Shown here one piece after another: positions 34,286 to 42,066 of a DNA stretch of 64,000 nucleotides (position 1 is its first letter; each line of letters opens with the position of its first letter). The notes beneath the pieces are model-generated. The model was not told where the DNA came from. It was given only the letters and a program-made list of their open reading frames with translations, and did no database searches. The translations under genes and the position numbers were made by a program. Source of the stretch: Clostridium puniceum (lineage in GTDB: Bacteria > Bacillota > Clostridia > Clostridiales > Clostridiaceae); assembly GCF_002006345.1 (NCBI RefSeq), contig NZ_LZZM01000113.1:1-64000 (forward strand), read 5' to 3'.

Positions 34286-35551
34286 ATGGAGAGAGTAGTA
34301 ATAACAGGTATAGGTGTAATATCACCAAATGGAATAGGTAAAGAAGCATTTTGGAAGAATTGTTGTGATGGAAAATCATTTTTAAAACCGCTTAATATTA
34401 AGGAGTTGCCTGGGTCATATAGTAGAATAGATGATTTACCAAAACTTAAATCACGAGTGAATGCACAGATAGACAATTTTATACCAGATGAATATATTAT
34501 AGACAAGGAACGCTATATTCAATTTGCTTTAAAAGGAGCAGAAATGGCAATAGAAGACTCTAAAATTAATATTGAGACAATAAACAAGGATGATATTGGA
34601 GTTTCATTTGCTACAGCAATAGGTGGGACTCCTTTGTTAGACTCAGTTTTCTATGATCTTACAGAGCAGGGCAAAACTAATTTGAAGTTTGAATGTAATG
34701 GAACAAGTCTTTATGAAGCGGCAATGTTTAATACTGCTGCAAGATGTATATCTAAGAAGTTTGATTGCCGAAACATTTGCACTACTATTTCAACAGGATG
34801 TACATCTGGATTAGATTCAATTGGTTTTGCATATGACACAATCAAGTTTGGTGAAGCTAAAATTATGATTGCAGGTGGTAGTGAAGCTCCATTAGCACCT
34901 ATGTCTTTTGCCGCTTTTGATATTATAAATGCACTTACAAAAAATAATGAAAATTTTAAGGAAGCTTCAAGGCCATTTGATGCTAAACGTAATGGTTTTG
35001 TACTTGGAGAAGGTTGTGCGATGATAGTTTTAGAAGAATTTGAACATGCCAAGGAAAGAGGTGCATATATTTATGGAGAAATTGTAGGATTTTCAAGCGG
35101 AAATAATGCATATCATATGACTGATTTACCACCAGATGGAGTAGCATTAGGAAAAGTTATATCTAAAGCTCTTGAAGAAGGAAAATGCACAGATAAACAT
35201 ATAGGATACATTAATGCACATGGAAGTTCAACACCTCAAAATGATGCATTTGAAACAGCTGCATATAAATATGCATTAGGAGAACAAGCTTATAAAATAC
35301 CTATAAGCTCTTCAAAGTCTATGATAGGACATTCTTTGGCTTCAGCTAGTAGTATTGGATTAACAGCAGCATTATTAGCTATGAATAATAATATAGCTCC
35401 GCCTACAATAAATTATAAAAATCAAGATGAAAAATGTGACTTAGATTATGTTCCAAATGTAAAAAGAGAAGTTAACATAGATTCAGTTTTAATTACAGCA
35501 AGTGGTTTTTCAGGTATTCATTCAGCCATGTATATAAAGAAAGTAGTGTAA
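34286..35551 (+). CDS. Type II PKS ketosynthase, KS-alpha
   Basis: Protein of 421 residues of the FabF/KAS II fold. The catalytic set is complete: nucleophile Cys172 in STGCTSGLDS, His312 in NAHGSSTPQND, and His349 in MIGHSLASAS with Lys344 before it. It condenses malonyl units onto a growing ACP-bound chain. The next gene is a KS-like protein without the Cys, so the pair is the KS-alpha/KS-beta heterodimer of aromatic polyketide synthases rather than fatty acid synthesis. First gene of the cluster, with an AGGAGG ribosome site and an inverted repeat upstream. The insertion VFYDLTEQGKTNLKFECNG (about 121-139) is longer than in FabF. Assignment to type II PKS rests on the pairing and gene context. 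Confidence 0.9.
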   Translation: MERVVITGIGVISPNGIGKEAFWKNCCDGKSFLKPLNIKELPGSYSRIDDLPKLKSRVNAQIDNFIPDEYIIDKERYIQFALKGAEMAIEDSKINIETINKDDIGVSFATAIGGTPLLDSVFYDLTEQGKTNLKFECNGTSLYEAAMFNTAARCISKKFDCRNICTTISTGCTSGLDSIGFAYDTIKFGEAKIMIAGGSEAPLAPMSFAAFDIINALTKNNENFKEASRPFDAKRNGFVLGEGCAMIVLEEFEHAKERGAYIYGEIVGFSSGNNAYHMTDLPPDGVALGKVISKALEEGKCTDKHIGYINAHGSSTPQNDAFETAAYKYALGEQAYKIPISSSKSMIGHSLASASSIGLTAALLAMNNNIAPPTINYKNQDEKCDLDYVPNVKREVNIDSVLITASGFSGIHSAMYIKKVV

Positions 35552-35567
35552 GGAGGAAGTGAAGTAA

Positions 35568-36797
35568 ATGGCAAGAAAAGTTGTGGTCACTGGGATAGGT
35601 GTTGTTAGTCCAGCAGGCATAGGGAAAAATAATTTTTGGGATACAATCTCAAAGGGAGAATGTTGTATCAAAAACATAACTAGATTTGATACAACAGATG
35701 TACCTATAAAAGTTGCAGGAGAAATTAATAATTTTATAGCTACTGATTTTATGAGTAAAAGATGGATTAGAAAGAGTGATCGTTTTTCTCACTTAGCAGT
35801 TGCAGCTACAAAATTGGCTATTGAAGATGCAAATTTAATTTTGGAAGCTGAGGATAGAGATAGAATAGGTATTTCAATTGGAAATAATGTTGGTGGATGG
35901 GAATTTGGTGAACAAGGATTATATTCTTTATACAAAGAAGGAGAGGGTATGGTAAGTCCATATCAAGCAAGTGCATGGTTTCCAGCAGCAGCTCAAGGTT
36001 TAATTTCAATAATATATGATATTAAAGGGATAAGTAAAACAACTGTAGCAGATCGTACTAGTGGAATGATGGCATTAGGATTGGCAATGCGTATGATTTC
36101 AAGTGGACAGGCAGACGTTATGGTTGCAGGAGGAACAGAAGCACCAATAGCGCCATACGCCATGTTATGTTATTACTCATCAGGTAGCTTATCTGAAGAA
36201 AGTGATCCTAAAAAGGCATATACTCCATTTAATAAGAATCCTAATGGTATTGTACTTGGAGAAGGAAGTGGAATAGTTATTTTAGAAGAATATGAACATG
36301 CTATAAAACGTGGAGCTCATATATATGCAGAATTAGCAGGATATGCAGCATATACTGACTCAAGTCTAGAAGATTTTGAATTATGTGAAGGTCTTTCAAA
36401 ATCTATGTTTAAAGCATTAGCACGTGGGGAAGCATCACCTTCAGAGATTGATTATATATGCGCAGAGGGAAGTGGCACTGAAAATGATTTCAAGCTTGAG
36501 AATGATTCTATCAAAAAAGTTTTTGGAGAAAATTCTGAAAGCATTCCAATTAGTGTGCCTAAATCAGCTTATGGGCATCTTTATGGTGCATCATCTCCAG
36601 TGGATCTGGTTTCTACTATTATGGCAATGGAAAATGGGATGGTACCGCCTACGATAAACTTTACCTCTACAGCAGATGGGTGTGATCTTAACTATATAGC
36701 AAATAAGCCCATAAAATGTGAAATTAAAAATGCGTTGATAAATTCTAGAGGGCAAGATGGAGTAAATGCTTCGCTTTTAGTTAAAAAATTTATATAA
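35568..36797 (+). CDS. Type II PKS chain-length factor, KS-beta
   Basis: Protein of 409 residues, the same fold as KS-alpha, but the nucleophile is Arg163 (TVADRTSGMM) and the first catalytic His is Glu300 (CAEGSGTEND). The second His is kept (AYGHLYGASS, His337). A KS with no Cys beside an intact one is the hallmark of chain-length factors, which set the number of extension rounds and help make primer by decarboxylation. Actinobacterial CLFs usually have Gln at the Cys position, so Arg is unusual. The gene starts 16 bases after KS-alpha with GGAGG, so the two are co-translated in like amounts. It gives no direct clue to chain length. Confidence 0.88.
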   Translation: MARKVVVTGIGVVSPAGIGKNNFWDTISKGECCIKNITRFDTTDVPIKVAGEINNFIATDFMSKRWIRKSDRFSHLAVAATKLAIEDANLILEAEDRDRIGISIGNNVGGWEFGEQGLYSLYKEGEGMVSPYQASAWFPAAAQGLISIIYDIKGISKTTVADRTSGMMALGLAMRMISSGQADVMVAGGTEAPIAPYAMLCYYSSGSLSEESDPKKAYTPFNKNPNGIVLGEGSGIVILEEYEHAIKRGAHIYAELAGYAAYTDSSLEDFELCEGLSKSMFKALARGEASPSEIDYICAEGSGTENDFKLENDSIKKVFGENSESIPISVPKSAYGHLYGASSPVDLVSTIMAMENGMVPPTINFTSTADGCDLNYIANKPIKCEIKNALINSRGQDGVNASLLVKKFI

Positions 36798-36828
36798 ATA
36801 TTATTAATATGAGAAAGGAGAAATTTAT

Positions 36829-37356
36829 ATGTCAGTAAATTTTAAGTTAAAAGTGAAAAAGGTTAGTGGATTTTGTCATTATGGTTTTAAAGAGGGGCAA
36901 GAGATAGTTTTAAATGGATTACATACTCCAAAAGAAGGGTTTTGTGGAGGGGCATATCATGCTTTATTTCCATATCTAAATATGCTTAATTTTGGAGGAA
37001 AATTACCATCGACGGATATAATTAATGCAACATGTGCTGATGGAGGAAAAGTAATATTTGAAATAAAAGTAGAGCAAGGTAAGGAGGAAGTTAATATAAT
37101 GAATGCAGAAAAAAGAAGTGGTTTAGAGGCTTATACTGAAATAAAGAATACATTGATCAAAATAGGAATTGATGAAGATAATATAAAACCGGAATCAATT
37201 CTATCAACAGATATTGATATGGATTCAACAGAAGTAGTAGAATTAATAATTCATATTGAAAAAAATTTTGGATTATCTTTCGAAAGTTGTGAATTAAAAG
37301 ATTATACAATTAGCCAATTATCAGAAGAGATTTGTTCAAGGTTAGGTGCACAATGA
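36829..37356 (+). CDS. TIGR04076-domain protein fused to an acyl carrier protein
   Basis: Protein of 175 residues. Residues 1-82 are a TIGR04076-type domain (LKVKKVSGFCHYGFKEGQEI, GFCGGAYHALFPYL, GGKLP, NATCADGGKVIFEIKV) with its conserved Cys residues. Residues 98-173 are an ACP with the phosphopantetheine Ser133 in DIDMDSTEVVEL. Between them lies AAGGAGG at 37081-37087 and an in-frame ATG at 37099, so a free 85-residue ACP could also be made. The linker VEQGKEEVNI is just this ribosome site read through. A stand-alone TIGR04076 protein is encoded at 41214, which shows the domain also acts alone in this cluster. The ACP carries the polyketide chain; the TIGR04076 domain has no known function. 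Confidence 0.85.
   Translation: MSVNFKLKVKKVSGFCHYGFKEGQEIVLNGLHTPKEGFCGGAYHALFPYLNMLNFGGKLPSTDIINATCADGGKVIFEIKVEQGKEEVNIMNAEKRSGLEAYTEIKNTLIKIGIDEDNIKPESILSTDIDMDSTEVVELIIHIEKNFGLSFESCELKDYTISQLSEEICSRLGAQ
37081..37101 (+). promoter_or_regulatory. Internal ribosome binding site and start codon for free ACP
   Basis: AAGGAGG at 37081-37087, 11 bases, ATG at 37099-37101, in frame with the ACP domain. The AAGGAGG is as strong as any in the cluster. Spacing is slightly long but usable. Confidence 0.6.
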
Positions 37357-38141
37357 AGCATCAAATAATAGATCTTAGCATGGTAATAAATGATACTAAA
37401 AATGAACCTCAAAAAGTAACCATAAAAAGGATTGATCACAAGACAGGAACTAATATTCTTGTAAAAGAATTAGCAGAGTTAGGTTTCTTTAGTGACACAA
37501 TTAAATTTGAATCAAAAGATATCCCAGATGGAGAGTTTTTGGCTAATGAAATAGTAGAATTTTCAACTCATTGTGGAACACACATAGATGCACCTTATCA
37601 TTTTGGAAGCACAAGTGAAGGAAAACCAGCTAAAACAATAGAAGATATACCACTTGAGTGGTGCTATAGTGATGGGGTTGTATTAGATTTGACTTATAAA
37701 GGTGAATGCGGACTAATTACACGCTCTGATATCGAAAATTGTTTGAATGATATTGGGTATGAGCTAAAAGAATATGACATAGTATTAATAAAGACAGGAT
37801 ATGATAGATATTTGGGAACACTCAAGTATTTAAGTTCGCATCCTGGAATGAGTGAAGAAGCTACAGAATATATTTGCAGTCATGGAGTAAAAATAATTGG
37901 AATTGATACTGCTGGTTTTGATTTACCTTTTAAGAAAATGGTTGATGATTTTTCACTATCAAAAAAGAAGGAGTACTTTTGGCCATCACATTTGTATGGA
38001 AGGAAGAAAGAATACCTGCATATTGAGCGTTTAGTTAATTTAAGTAATATACCTTATTCTTTTGGATTTAAGGTTATGTGTTTCCCAATAAAAATTGCGA
38101 ATTCAGGAGCATCATGGTCAAGGGTAGTTGCAATTATTTAA
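37353..38141 (+). CDS. Cyclase-family (kynurenine-formamidase-like) metal hydrolase
   Basis: Protein of 262 residues. The metal-binding signature of the family, STHCGTHIDAPYHFG (HxGTHxDxPxH), is complete, followed by VVLDLTYKGECGLIT and IGIDTAGFDLP. Members include kynurenine formamidase and polyketide cyclases such as those of aromatic clusters; the fold is a swivelling beta/alpha barrel using a divalent metal. Here it most likely closes a ring of the poly-beta-keto chain or opens an ester or lactone. The start is the ATG overlapping the stop of the ACP gene (ATGA), which shows translational coupling with the PKS core. Insertions near 180-215 (KKMVDDFSLSKKKEYFWPSH) are longer than usual. Confidence 0.8.
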   Translation: MKHQIIDLSMVINDTKNEPQKVTIKRIDHKTGTNILVKELAELGFFSDTIKFESKDIPDGEFLANEIVEFSTHCGTHIDAPYHFGSTSEGKPAKTIEDIPLEWCYSDGVVLDLTYKGECGLITRSDIENCLNDIGYELKEYDIVLIKTGYDRYLGTLKYLSSHPGMSEEATEYICSHGVKIIGIDTAGFDLPFKKMVDDFSLSKKKEYFWPSHLYGRKKEYLHIERLVNLSNIPYSFGFKVMCFPIKIANSGASWSRVVAII

Positions 38142-38187
38142 CTTTTAAATAATAAAAATAAATTCAGTTGAAAAAGGAGAGAGATGA

Positions 38188-38625
38188 ATGTTTGAAACAT
38201 ATAATTCAGTATTTATAAATGAAAATATTGATAAAATTTTTAGGATTACAAATGATTTAGAAAGATGGCCTGAAATGTTTGATGAGTATACTAAGGTAAA
38301 GATTTTATCTCAAATAGGTAAAAGGGTTAGCTTTGAAATTACTAATGAACAATCTAATTCGTGGTGTTCATCTAGGATTATTGATGAAAAAAGTTATGTT
38401 GCTACAGCTGAGAGAGAAGATCCGTTATTTCCTTTTAAATACATGCAGATTGTATGGTCTTATAAATGTGTTAATGGGGGCACAGAAATGATATGGGCTC
38501 AATATTTTGATACTGATGAAAAGGCAAATTTAGAGGGAGATAAAGTAATTCAATTAATAAATGAACACTCACAAAAAAATATGATTAATATGAAACAATT
38601 AATAGAATCAGGAAAACTTAGCTGA
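38188..38625 (+). CDS. SRPBCC-type polyketide aromatase/cyclase
   Basis: Protein of 145 residues of the START/SRPBCC (Polyketide_cyc) fold. N-terminal strand MFETYNSVFINENIDKIFRI, then the family signature NDLERWPEMFDEYTKVKIL (W-P-x-x with hydrophobic x), a conserved strand SFEITNEQSNSWCSSR, and the long C-terminal helix (LEGDKVIQLINEHSQKNMINMKQLIE). Proteins of this fold (TcmN, WhiE-ORFVI types) bind the polyketide in a deep cavity and direct the first ring closures. 145 residues is the length of a single-domain cyclase. The ribosome site is AAGGAGAG. The regiochemistry cannot be read from the sequence. Confidence 0.85.
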   Translation: MFETYNSVFINENIDKIFRITNDLERWPEMFDEYTKVKILSQIGKRVSFEITNEQSNSWCSSRIIDEKSYVATAEREDPLFPFKYMQIVWSYKCVNGGTEMIWAQYFDTDEKANLEGDKVIQLINEHSQKNMINMKQLIESGKLS

Positions 38626-38645
38626 TATTTTAATGAGGAAAAAAG

Positions 38646-39011
38646 ATGATTGAAGGTATAGGGTTAAAAGTCTTTGAGATTACTGAATTTAATAAAATTA
38701 TAAACATAAATAAAGAAAAGTTTATTAATGATATATTTACATCTGAAGAAAGAAAATATTGCGAAAAAAGAAATAATGGAAGTCTAGCAGTAAGGTTTGC
38801 TGCTAAAATAGCTTGGATGAAAGCAACGGGTGAACCAGATATATTTAATTTCTTAGATATTGAGATAGTTAATGATGAATTAGGAAAACCTAATATCATA
38901 TTATATGGTGAAGCACTTCTATTTTTTAATAAAATGAAATTACATGAATCCATATTAAGTTTATCTCATTCTAAAAATATAGCCACTGCTTTTGTACTAT
39001 TGCAAAAATAA
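38646..39011 (+). CDS. AcpS-like protein lacking the magnesium ligands
   Basis: Protein of 121 residues, the usual length of holo-ACP synthase, with many AcpS blocks: FTSEERKYCEKR, LAVRFAAKIAWMKATG, EIVNDELGKP, LSLSHSKNIATAF. But the two acidic residues that bind Mg in AcpS are replaced: GIGLKVFEI has Lys in place of Asp (GIGxDIVEI), and RFAAKIA has Ile in place of Glu (RFAAKEA). The GTG turn is also missing. It is therefore probably not an active phosphopantetheinyl transferase; an ACP-binding or structural role is possible. A second, intact AcpS-like protein is encoded at 41600. The gene is tightly packed with neighbours (20 and 24 bases). Confidence 0.75.
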   Translation: MIEGIGLKVFEITEFNKIININKEKFINDIFTSEERKYCEKRNNGSLAVRFAAKIAWMKATGEPDIFNFLDIEIVNDELGKPNIILYGEALLFFNKMKLHESILSLSHSKNIATAFVLLQK

Positions 39012-39035
39012 GAAAATTAATAGGAGTGATAATAA

Positions 39036-39362
39036 ATGGAACCAAAAGAGATTATGAAAATATTTTCTGATAAATTACCACAAGTTCAAGGGGCTTTTGC
39101 TAATATGATGCAAAACATATCAGAATCATCAACTATAGATGCAAAAACAAGAGAATTGGTTATGGTAGCATTATTAACAGCACAAAAATCACCATTTGGA
39201 GTAAAAGCACATGGACGCAGAGCATTAGATGAAGGAGCCAGTATTGAAGATATAATATCGGTTATGTCTCAGGCAATTCCAATAGCAGGAATAGGTGCAA
39301 TTATGGATTGTCTACCTGTAGTAGTTGAATTGGAGGACTGCAATGAGTGTAGGAATAGTTAA
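39036..39362 (+). CDS. Carboxymuconolactone-decarboxylase family protein
   Basis: Protein of 108 residues with the CMD/AhpD fold: ELVMVALLTAQKSPFGVKAHGRRALDEGASIEDIISVMSQAIPIAG. The His in KAHGRRAL is kept, but the CxxC pair of AhpD peroxidase partners is replaced by SPFG, so thiol-redox activity is unlikely. Members of this fold act as decarboxylases, isomerases and small acid-base enzymes, and one fits well as a non-redox tailoring enzyme in this cluster. The gene overlaps the DUF362 gene start by 20 bases. Substrate unknown. Confidence 0.8.
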   Translation: MEPKEIMKIFSDKLPQVQGAFANMMQNISESSTIDAKTRELVMVALLTAQKSPFGVKAHGRRALDEGASIEDIISVMSQAIPIAGIGAIMDCLPVVVELEDCNECRNS

Positions 39363-40431
39363 ATCACAGTTAGAGGATGTAAAAGACAATTTAAAAAAAC
39401 TATTCAATCAAATAAGCTATCAACCTCAAAAGAAAAAAATATTTTTAAAACCTAATATAGTAGCCCCACAACCGCCTGAAACAGGTGTAATTACCCATCC
39501 ACTACTTATATCTGCATTAGTGGAAATATTTCAAGAACAAGGATGCGAAGTGGTTATAGGGGAAGGTTCCTCTGTTGCTCAGGATACACAGAAGGTTTTT
39601 GAAATGACGGATTACTCATCTATTGCTAAAATGTATGGAATTGAGCTAATTAATTTAGATAAAGCAGAGAGAATAGAGCATGAGTGGAAATATGGAAAGT
39701 TAAAATTGCCTAAATTAATAGATACACATGAATATATAAATGTAGCAAAAATGAAAACTCATATCGAGACTAAAGTTAGTCTTGGAATGAAAAATCAAAA
39801 AGGTCTATTACTTCCGAACGATAAACGAAAATTTCACTTGAAATATTACCTTCACGAGGCAGTTTATGAATTATCTAAAATAGTTACTCCAGACTTAACT
39901 ATAATTGATGGGATTATTGCACTGGAGGGAGATGGACCAGGACGTGCAGGAGATCCTGTAGATATGGGTTTATTAATAGCAGGAACTGACTTGATTGAAG
40001 TGGACAATGTTGCATACCGCATAATGGGATTTGATAAAGATGAGATTGATTATATTCCGCCATGTGAAAAAATTCAAATATTAGGACTTAATATAGATGA
40101 AGTGAAAAAAATATTTAAAAAACCTAAGGATAAATATGCATCATTTAAAAATATAAATTTCTATAATATGAGAGCCTGCAGTGGTTGTATTGAAAGTTTT
40201 GCAGGAGGGTTTGCACGAGCTGATAAAACAAAGTTTGTAAAACCCATTACTGTATTAGCAGGAAAAGAAGCTGAATTAAAATCTCATAATAATGAAATAA
40301 TTTGCTATGGAGACTGTACAAAAAACTTTGCAGCTAAACATTCTTTGCCGCATATAAATGGATGTCCGCCCAAACCTATTCAAGTTGCTAGTATTCCCAA
40401 TATGCTAGCAGGAAAGGATGATAATATTTGA
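39343..40431 (+). CDS. DUF362 family protein (cofactor-dependent tailoring candidate)
   Basis: Protein of 362 residues of the DUF362 family: VGIVKSQLEDVKDNLKKL, KIFLKPNIVAPQPPETG, THPLLISALVEIFQEQG, GEGSS, THEYINVAKMKTHIETKVSLGMKNQKG, IIDGIIALEGDGPGRAGDPVDMGLLIAGTD. The C-terminal part has Cys clusters (MRACSGCIES, ICYGDCT, NGCPPKP) that could hold an iron-sulfur cluster or metal. DUF362 proteins are widespread in anaerobes and mostly uncharacterised. I place the start at ATG 39343, behind GGAGG at 39332-39336, giving MSVGIVKS. The TTGA overlap with the next gene shows coupling. Redox or reductive chemistry on the polyketide is inference. Confidence 0.75.
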   Translation: MSVGIVKSQLEDVKDNLKKLFNQISYQPQKKKIFLKPNIVAPQPPETGVITHPLLISALVEIFQEQGCEVVIGEGSSVAQDTQKVFEMTDYSSIAKMYGIELINLDKAERIEHEWKYGKLKLPKLIDTHEYINVAKMKTHIETKVSLGMKNQKGLLLPNDKRKFHLKYYLHEAVYELSKIVTPDLTIIDGIIALEGDGPGRAGDPVDMGLLIAGTDLIEVDNVAYRIMGFDKDEIDYIPPCEKIQILGLNIDEVKKIFKKPKDKYASFKNINFYNMRACSGCIESFAGGFARADKTKFVKPITVLAGKEAELKSHNNEIICYGDCTKNFAAKHSLPHINGCPPKPIQVASIPNMLAGKDDNI

Positions 40432-41144
40432 AGTTAATTAAAGATTGTATAAAACTTAAGGATCTTATAAAAATGCAAGGAAATCCAATAGCAATTACTT
40501 ATTGTGATGTGATAGAAGATGGTAGATATGATGTTGAAAATCAAGTTATCTGTCAGAGCATTCAGGATGCTCGATATGGTAAAGAAGTAGCAATATCAGT
40601 AGAAAATTGTAAATGTAGAGGTGGAGCATATTTTCTTGGACTTATTAATAAACCTCAAGAAGCTCATAAGTTTTGGGTAGATATTGAAAAGGCATATGCT
40701 AATAGATGTACTTCTATGGCAGCTTTGAGGAATAGTCCAGAACCACCAACTCAACTAGGAAAGTATGTAACACTGACTTCTATAGATAAATGCACTAAAT
40801 TACCGGATCTAATTTTATTCGTATGTAATGTAGAACAAGGCGCAACACTTTTAGGCTTAAATGCATTTTTTAATGGAAAGCCTCAAAAAATATATAGTTA
40901 TGCTGCTGCTTGTTCATCTGCAATTGGAATTCCTATGACAACAGGTGAACTTCATGTAAGCTTTATTGACAACTCAGCACGAAAAATAGCAGCTTTTAAT
41001 TCATCAGAATTAATTATAGCTATTCCAGCACTTAAAATAAGCGGTTTATCAGAGAGTATTGAACATTGTATATGGGGAAATTGCAATGCTCCATATTTAA
41101 AAGAAGAAGAACAACTAAAAGGTACTTGGGAGATAAATTGCTGA
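40428..41144 (+). CDS. DUF169 family protein
   Basis: Protein of 238 residues, DUF169 type: CIKLKDLIKMQGNPIAITY, VICQSIQDARYGKEVAISVENCKCRGGAYFLGL, DLILFVCNVEQGATLLGLNAFFNGKPQKIYSYAAACSSAIGIPMTTGELHVSF. Several Cys residues are positioned like metal or cluster ligands. The family is typical of anaerobes and methanogens and is uncharacterised. The start is TTG at 40428, overlapping the DUF362 stop (TTGA), the only start that fits the reading frame and the ribosome site GGAAAGG. Together with DUF362 and TIGR04076 it forms an odd anaerobic tailoring set. Confidence 0.75.
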   Translation: MKLIKDCIKLKDLIKMQGNPIAITYCDVIEDGRYDVENQVICQSIQDARYGKEVAISVENCKCRGGAYFLGLINKPQEAHKFWVDIEKAYANRCTSMAALRNSPEPPTQLGKYVTLTSIDKCTKLPDLILFVCNVEQGATLLGLNAFFNGKPQKIYSYAAACSSAIGIPMTTGELHVSFIDNSARKIAAFNSSELIIAIPALKISGLSESIEHCIWGNCNAPYLKEEEQLKGTWEINC

Positions 41145-41213
41145 TATATAGCTCATAATATTAAATTGATTTTATATAACAAAAATTTTCAATAAATGGA
41201 GGTTGATATAGTA

Positions 41214-41495
41214 ATGTCAGGTGATAGAAAATTTAGATTAACAGTTAAAGAAGTTGTTAAAAATGATTGTCCTGCAGGGCATAAAGTTGGAGATACTTTT
41301 GAGTTTGGGAGAGGATGTCCAGAAGGATTATGTATTACAGCATTTCATGCTGTTTATCCTTTGGTACTTCCATTTTGGTGTAATGCAGGAATACCATGGG
41401 AGAAAGATAAAAACAAGGTAAAGGTAACTTGTCCTGATTCTAATTCTCTTGTAACTTTTGAACTTGAAAATTTATCAGATAATGTTGATAAATAA
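41214..41495 (+). CDS. Stand-alone TIGR04076 family protein
   Basis: Protein of 93 residues, TIGR04076 type: RLTVKEVVKNDCPAGHKVGDTFEFGRGCPEGLCITAFHAVYPLVLPFWCNAGIPWEKDKNKVKVTCPDSNSLVTFELE. The pattern NDCPAGHKVGD, the CxxGxC pair and VTCPD are as in the family. It is a homologue of the N-terminal half of the ACP fusion at 36829. Function unknown; the Cys residues could bind metal. Start at ATG 41214, which follows GGAGG at 41198-41202; the earlier ATG at 41196 is part of that site. Confidence 0.8.
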   Translation: MSGDRKFRLTVKEVVKNDCPAGHKVGDTFEFGRGCPEGLCITAFHAVYPLVLPFWCNAGIPWEKDKNKVKVTCPDSNSLVTFELENLSDNVDK

Positions 41496-41599
41496 TTCTA
41501 AAGATTGGATGTTATTTATGTGCTGATTATATATAAGTATTTATTTGTTATTCACAAATAAGGAGATATACATTACTTTATCTTTTGGGGGAGATTAGT

Positions 41600-42004
41600 A
41601 TGATAAATTTCACTAATGAAATAGAATATAAAAATAAAATTTATCTAGGAATAGACACAGAAACAGTTTCAAGAATACAGAAGTTAAATAATGATTTAGG
41701 TGAGCATTTTTTAAGATATATCTATACAAATAAAGAATTGGAGATCTATAAGGAGAATAAAACTAGTATAGGCTATCTTGCATGTATTTTCTCTATGAAA
41801 GAGTCTATTTCAAAATTATTAGGAACAGGAATTGTAGGAATAAAATGGACACATATATCCATAGAATATGATAAAAACAAATCTGAAACAATTAATCTAT
41901 ATCAAAGTGGGCTTAATAGATTTAAAGATATAGGTGGAAAAAAAATATATTCTTCTTTTAGTTTTTTTGGAGAGGAAGTAATAACAATTGCAATATCAGA
42001 ATAA
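41600..42004 (+). CDS. Holo-ACP synthase-like phosphopantetheinyl transferase
   Basis: Protein of 134 residues. It keeps the AcpS magnesium site: Asp in LGIDTETVSRIQKL and Glu in FSMKESISKLLGTGI, the second being the usual FAAKEAxxKALGTGI. Low similarity in the C-terminal half and loss of the LSLSH motif make it a diverged member. It should transfer phosphopantetheine to the Ser of the cluster ACPs (Ser133 of the fusion, Ser37 of the free ACP), giving the pathway its own activation enzyme. The start is the ATG at 41600, with GGGGGAG upstream. It is the functional partner of the degenerate copy at 38646. Confidence 0.8.
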   Translation: MINFTNEIEYKNKIYLGIDTETVSRIQKLNNDLGEHFLRYIYTNKELEIYKENKTSIGYLACIFSMKESISKLLGTGIVGIKWTHISIEYDKNKSETINLYQSGLNRFKDIGGKKIYSSFSFFGEEVITIAISE

Positions 42005-42066
42005 CAATTTAATGTTGATTTTGACATCCGTAAATAATTAACATTATGTTGGGGAGGAGATTGAAC

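Noticed and set aside
34286..36797. KS pair as fatty acid FabF duplicates
   Set aside because: The second KS lacks the nucleophile Cys and the pair is surrounded by cyclases, AcpS, hydrolases and an exporter, with no fabG, fabZ or fabD nearby.
36829..37356. Reading the TIGR04076-ACP frame as a frameshift or assembly error
   Set aside because: Both halves are in one frame with good motifs and the joint has a sensible sequence; a missing stop codon by mutation is a better explanation, though resequencing would settle it.
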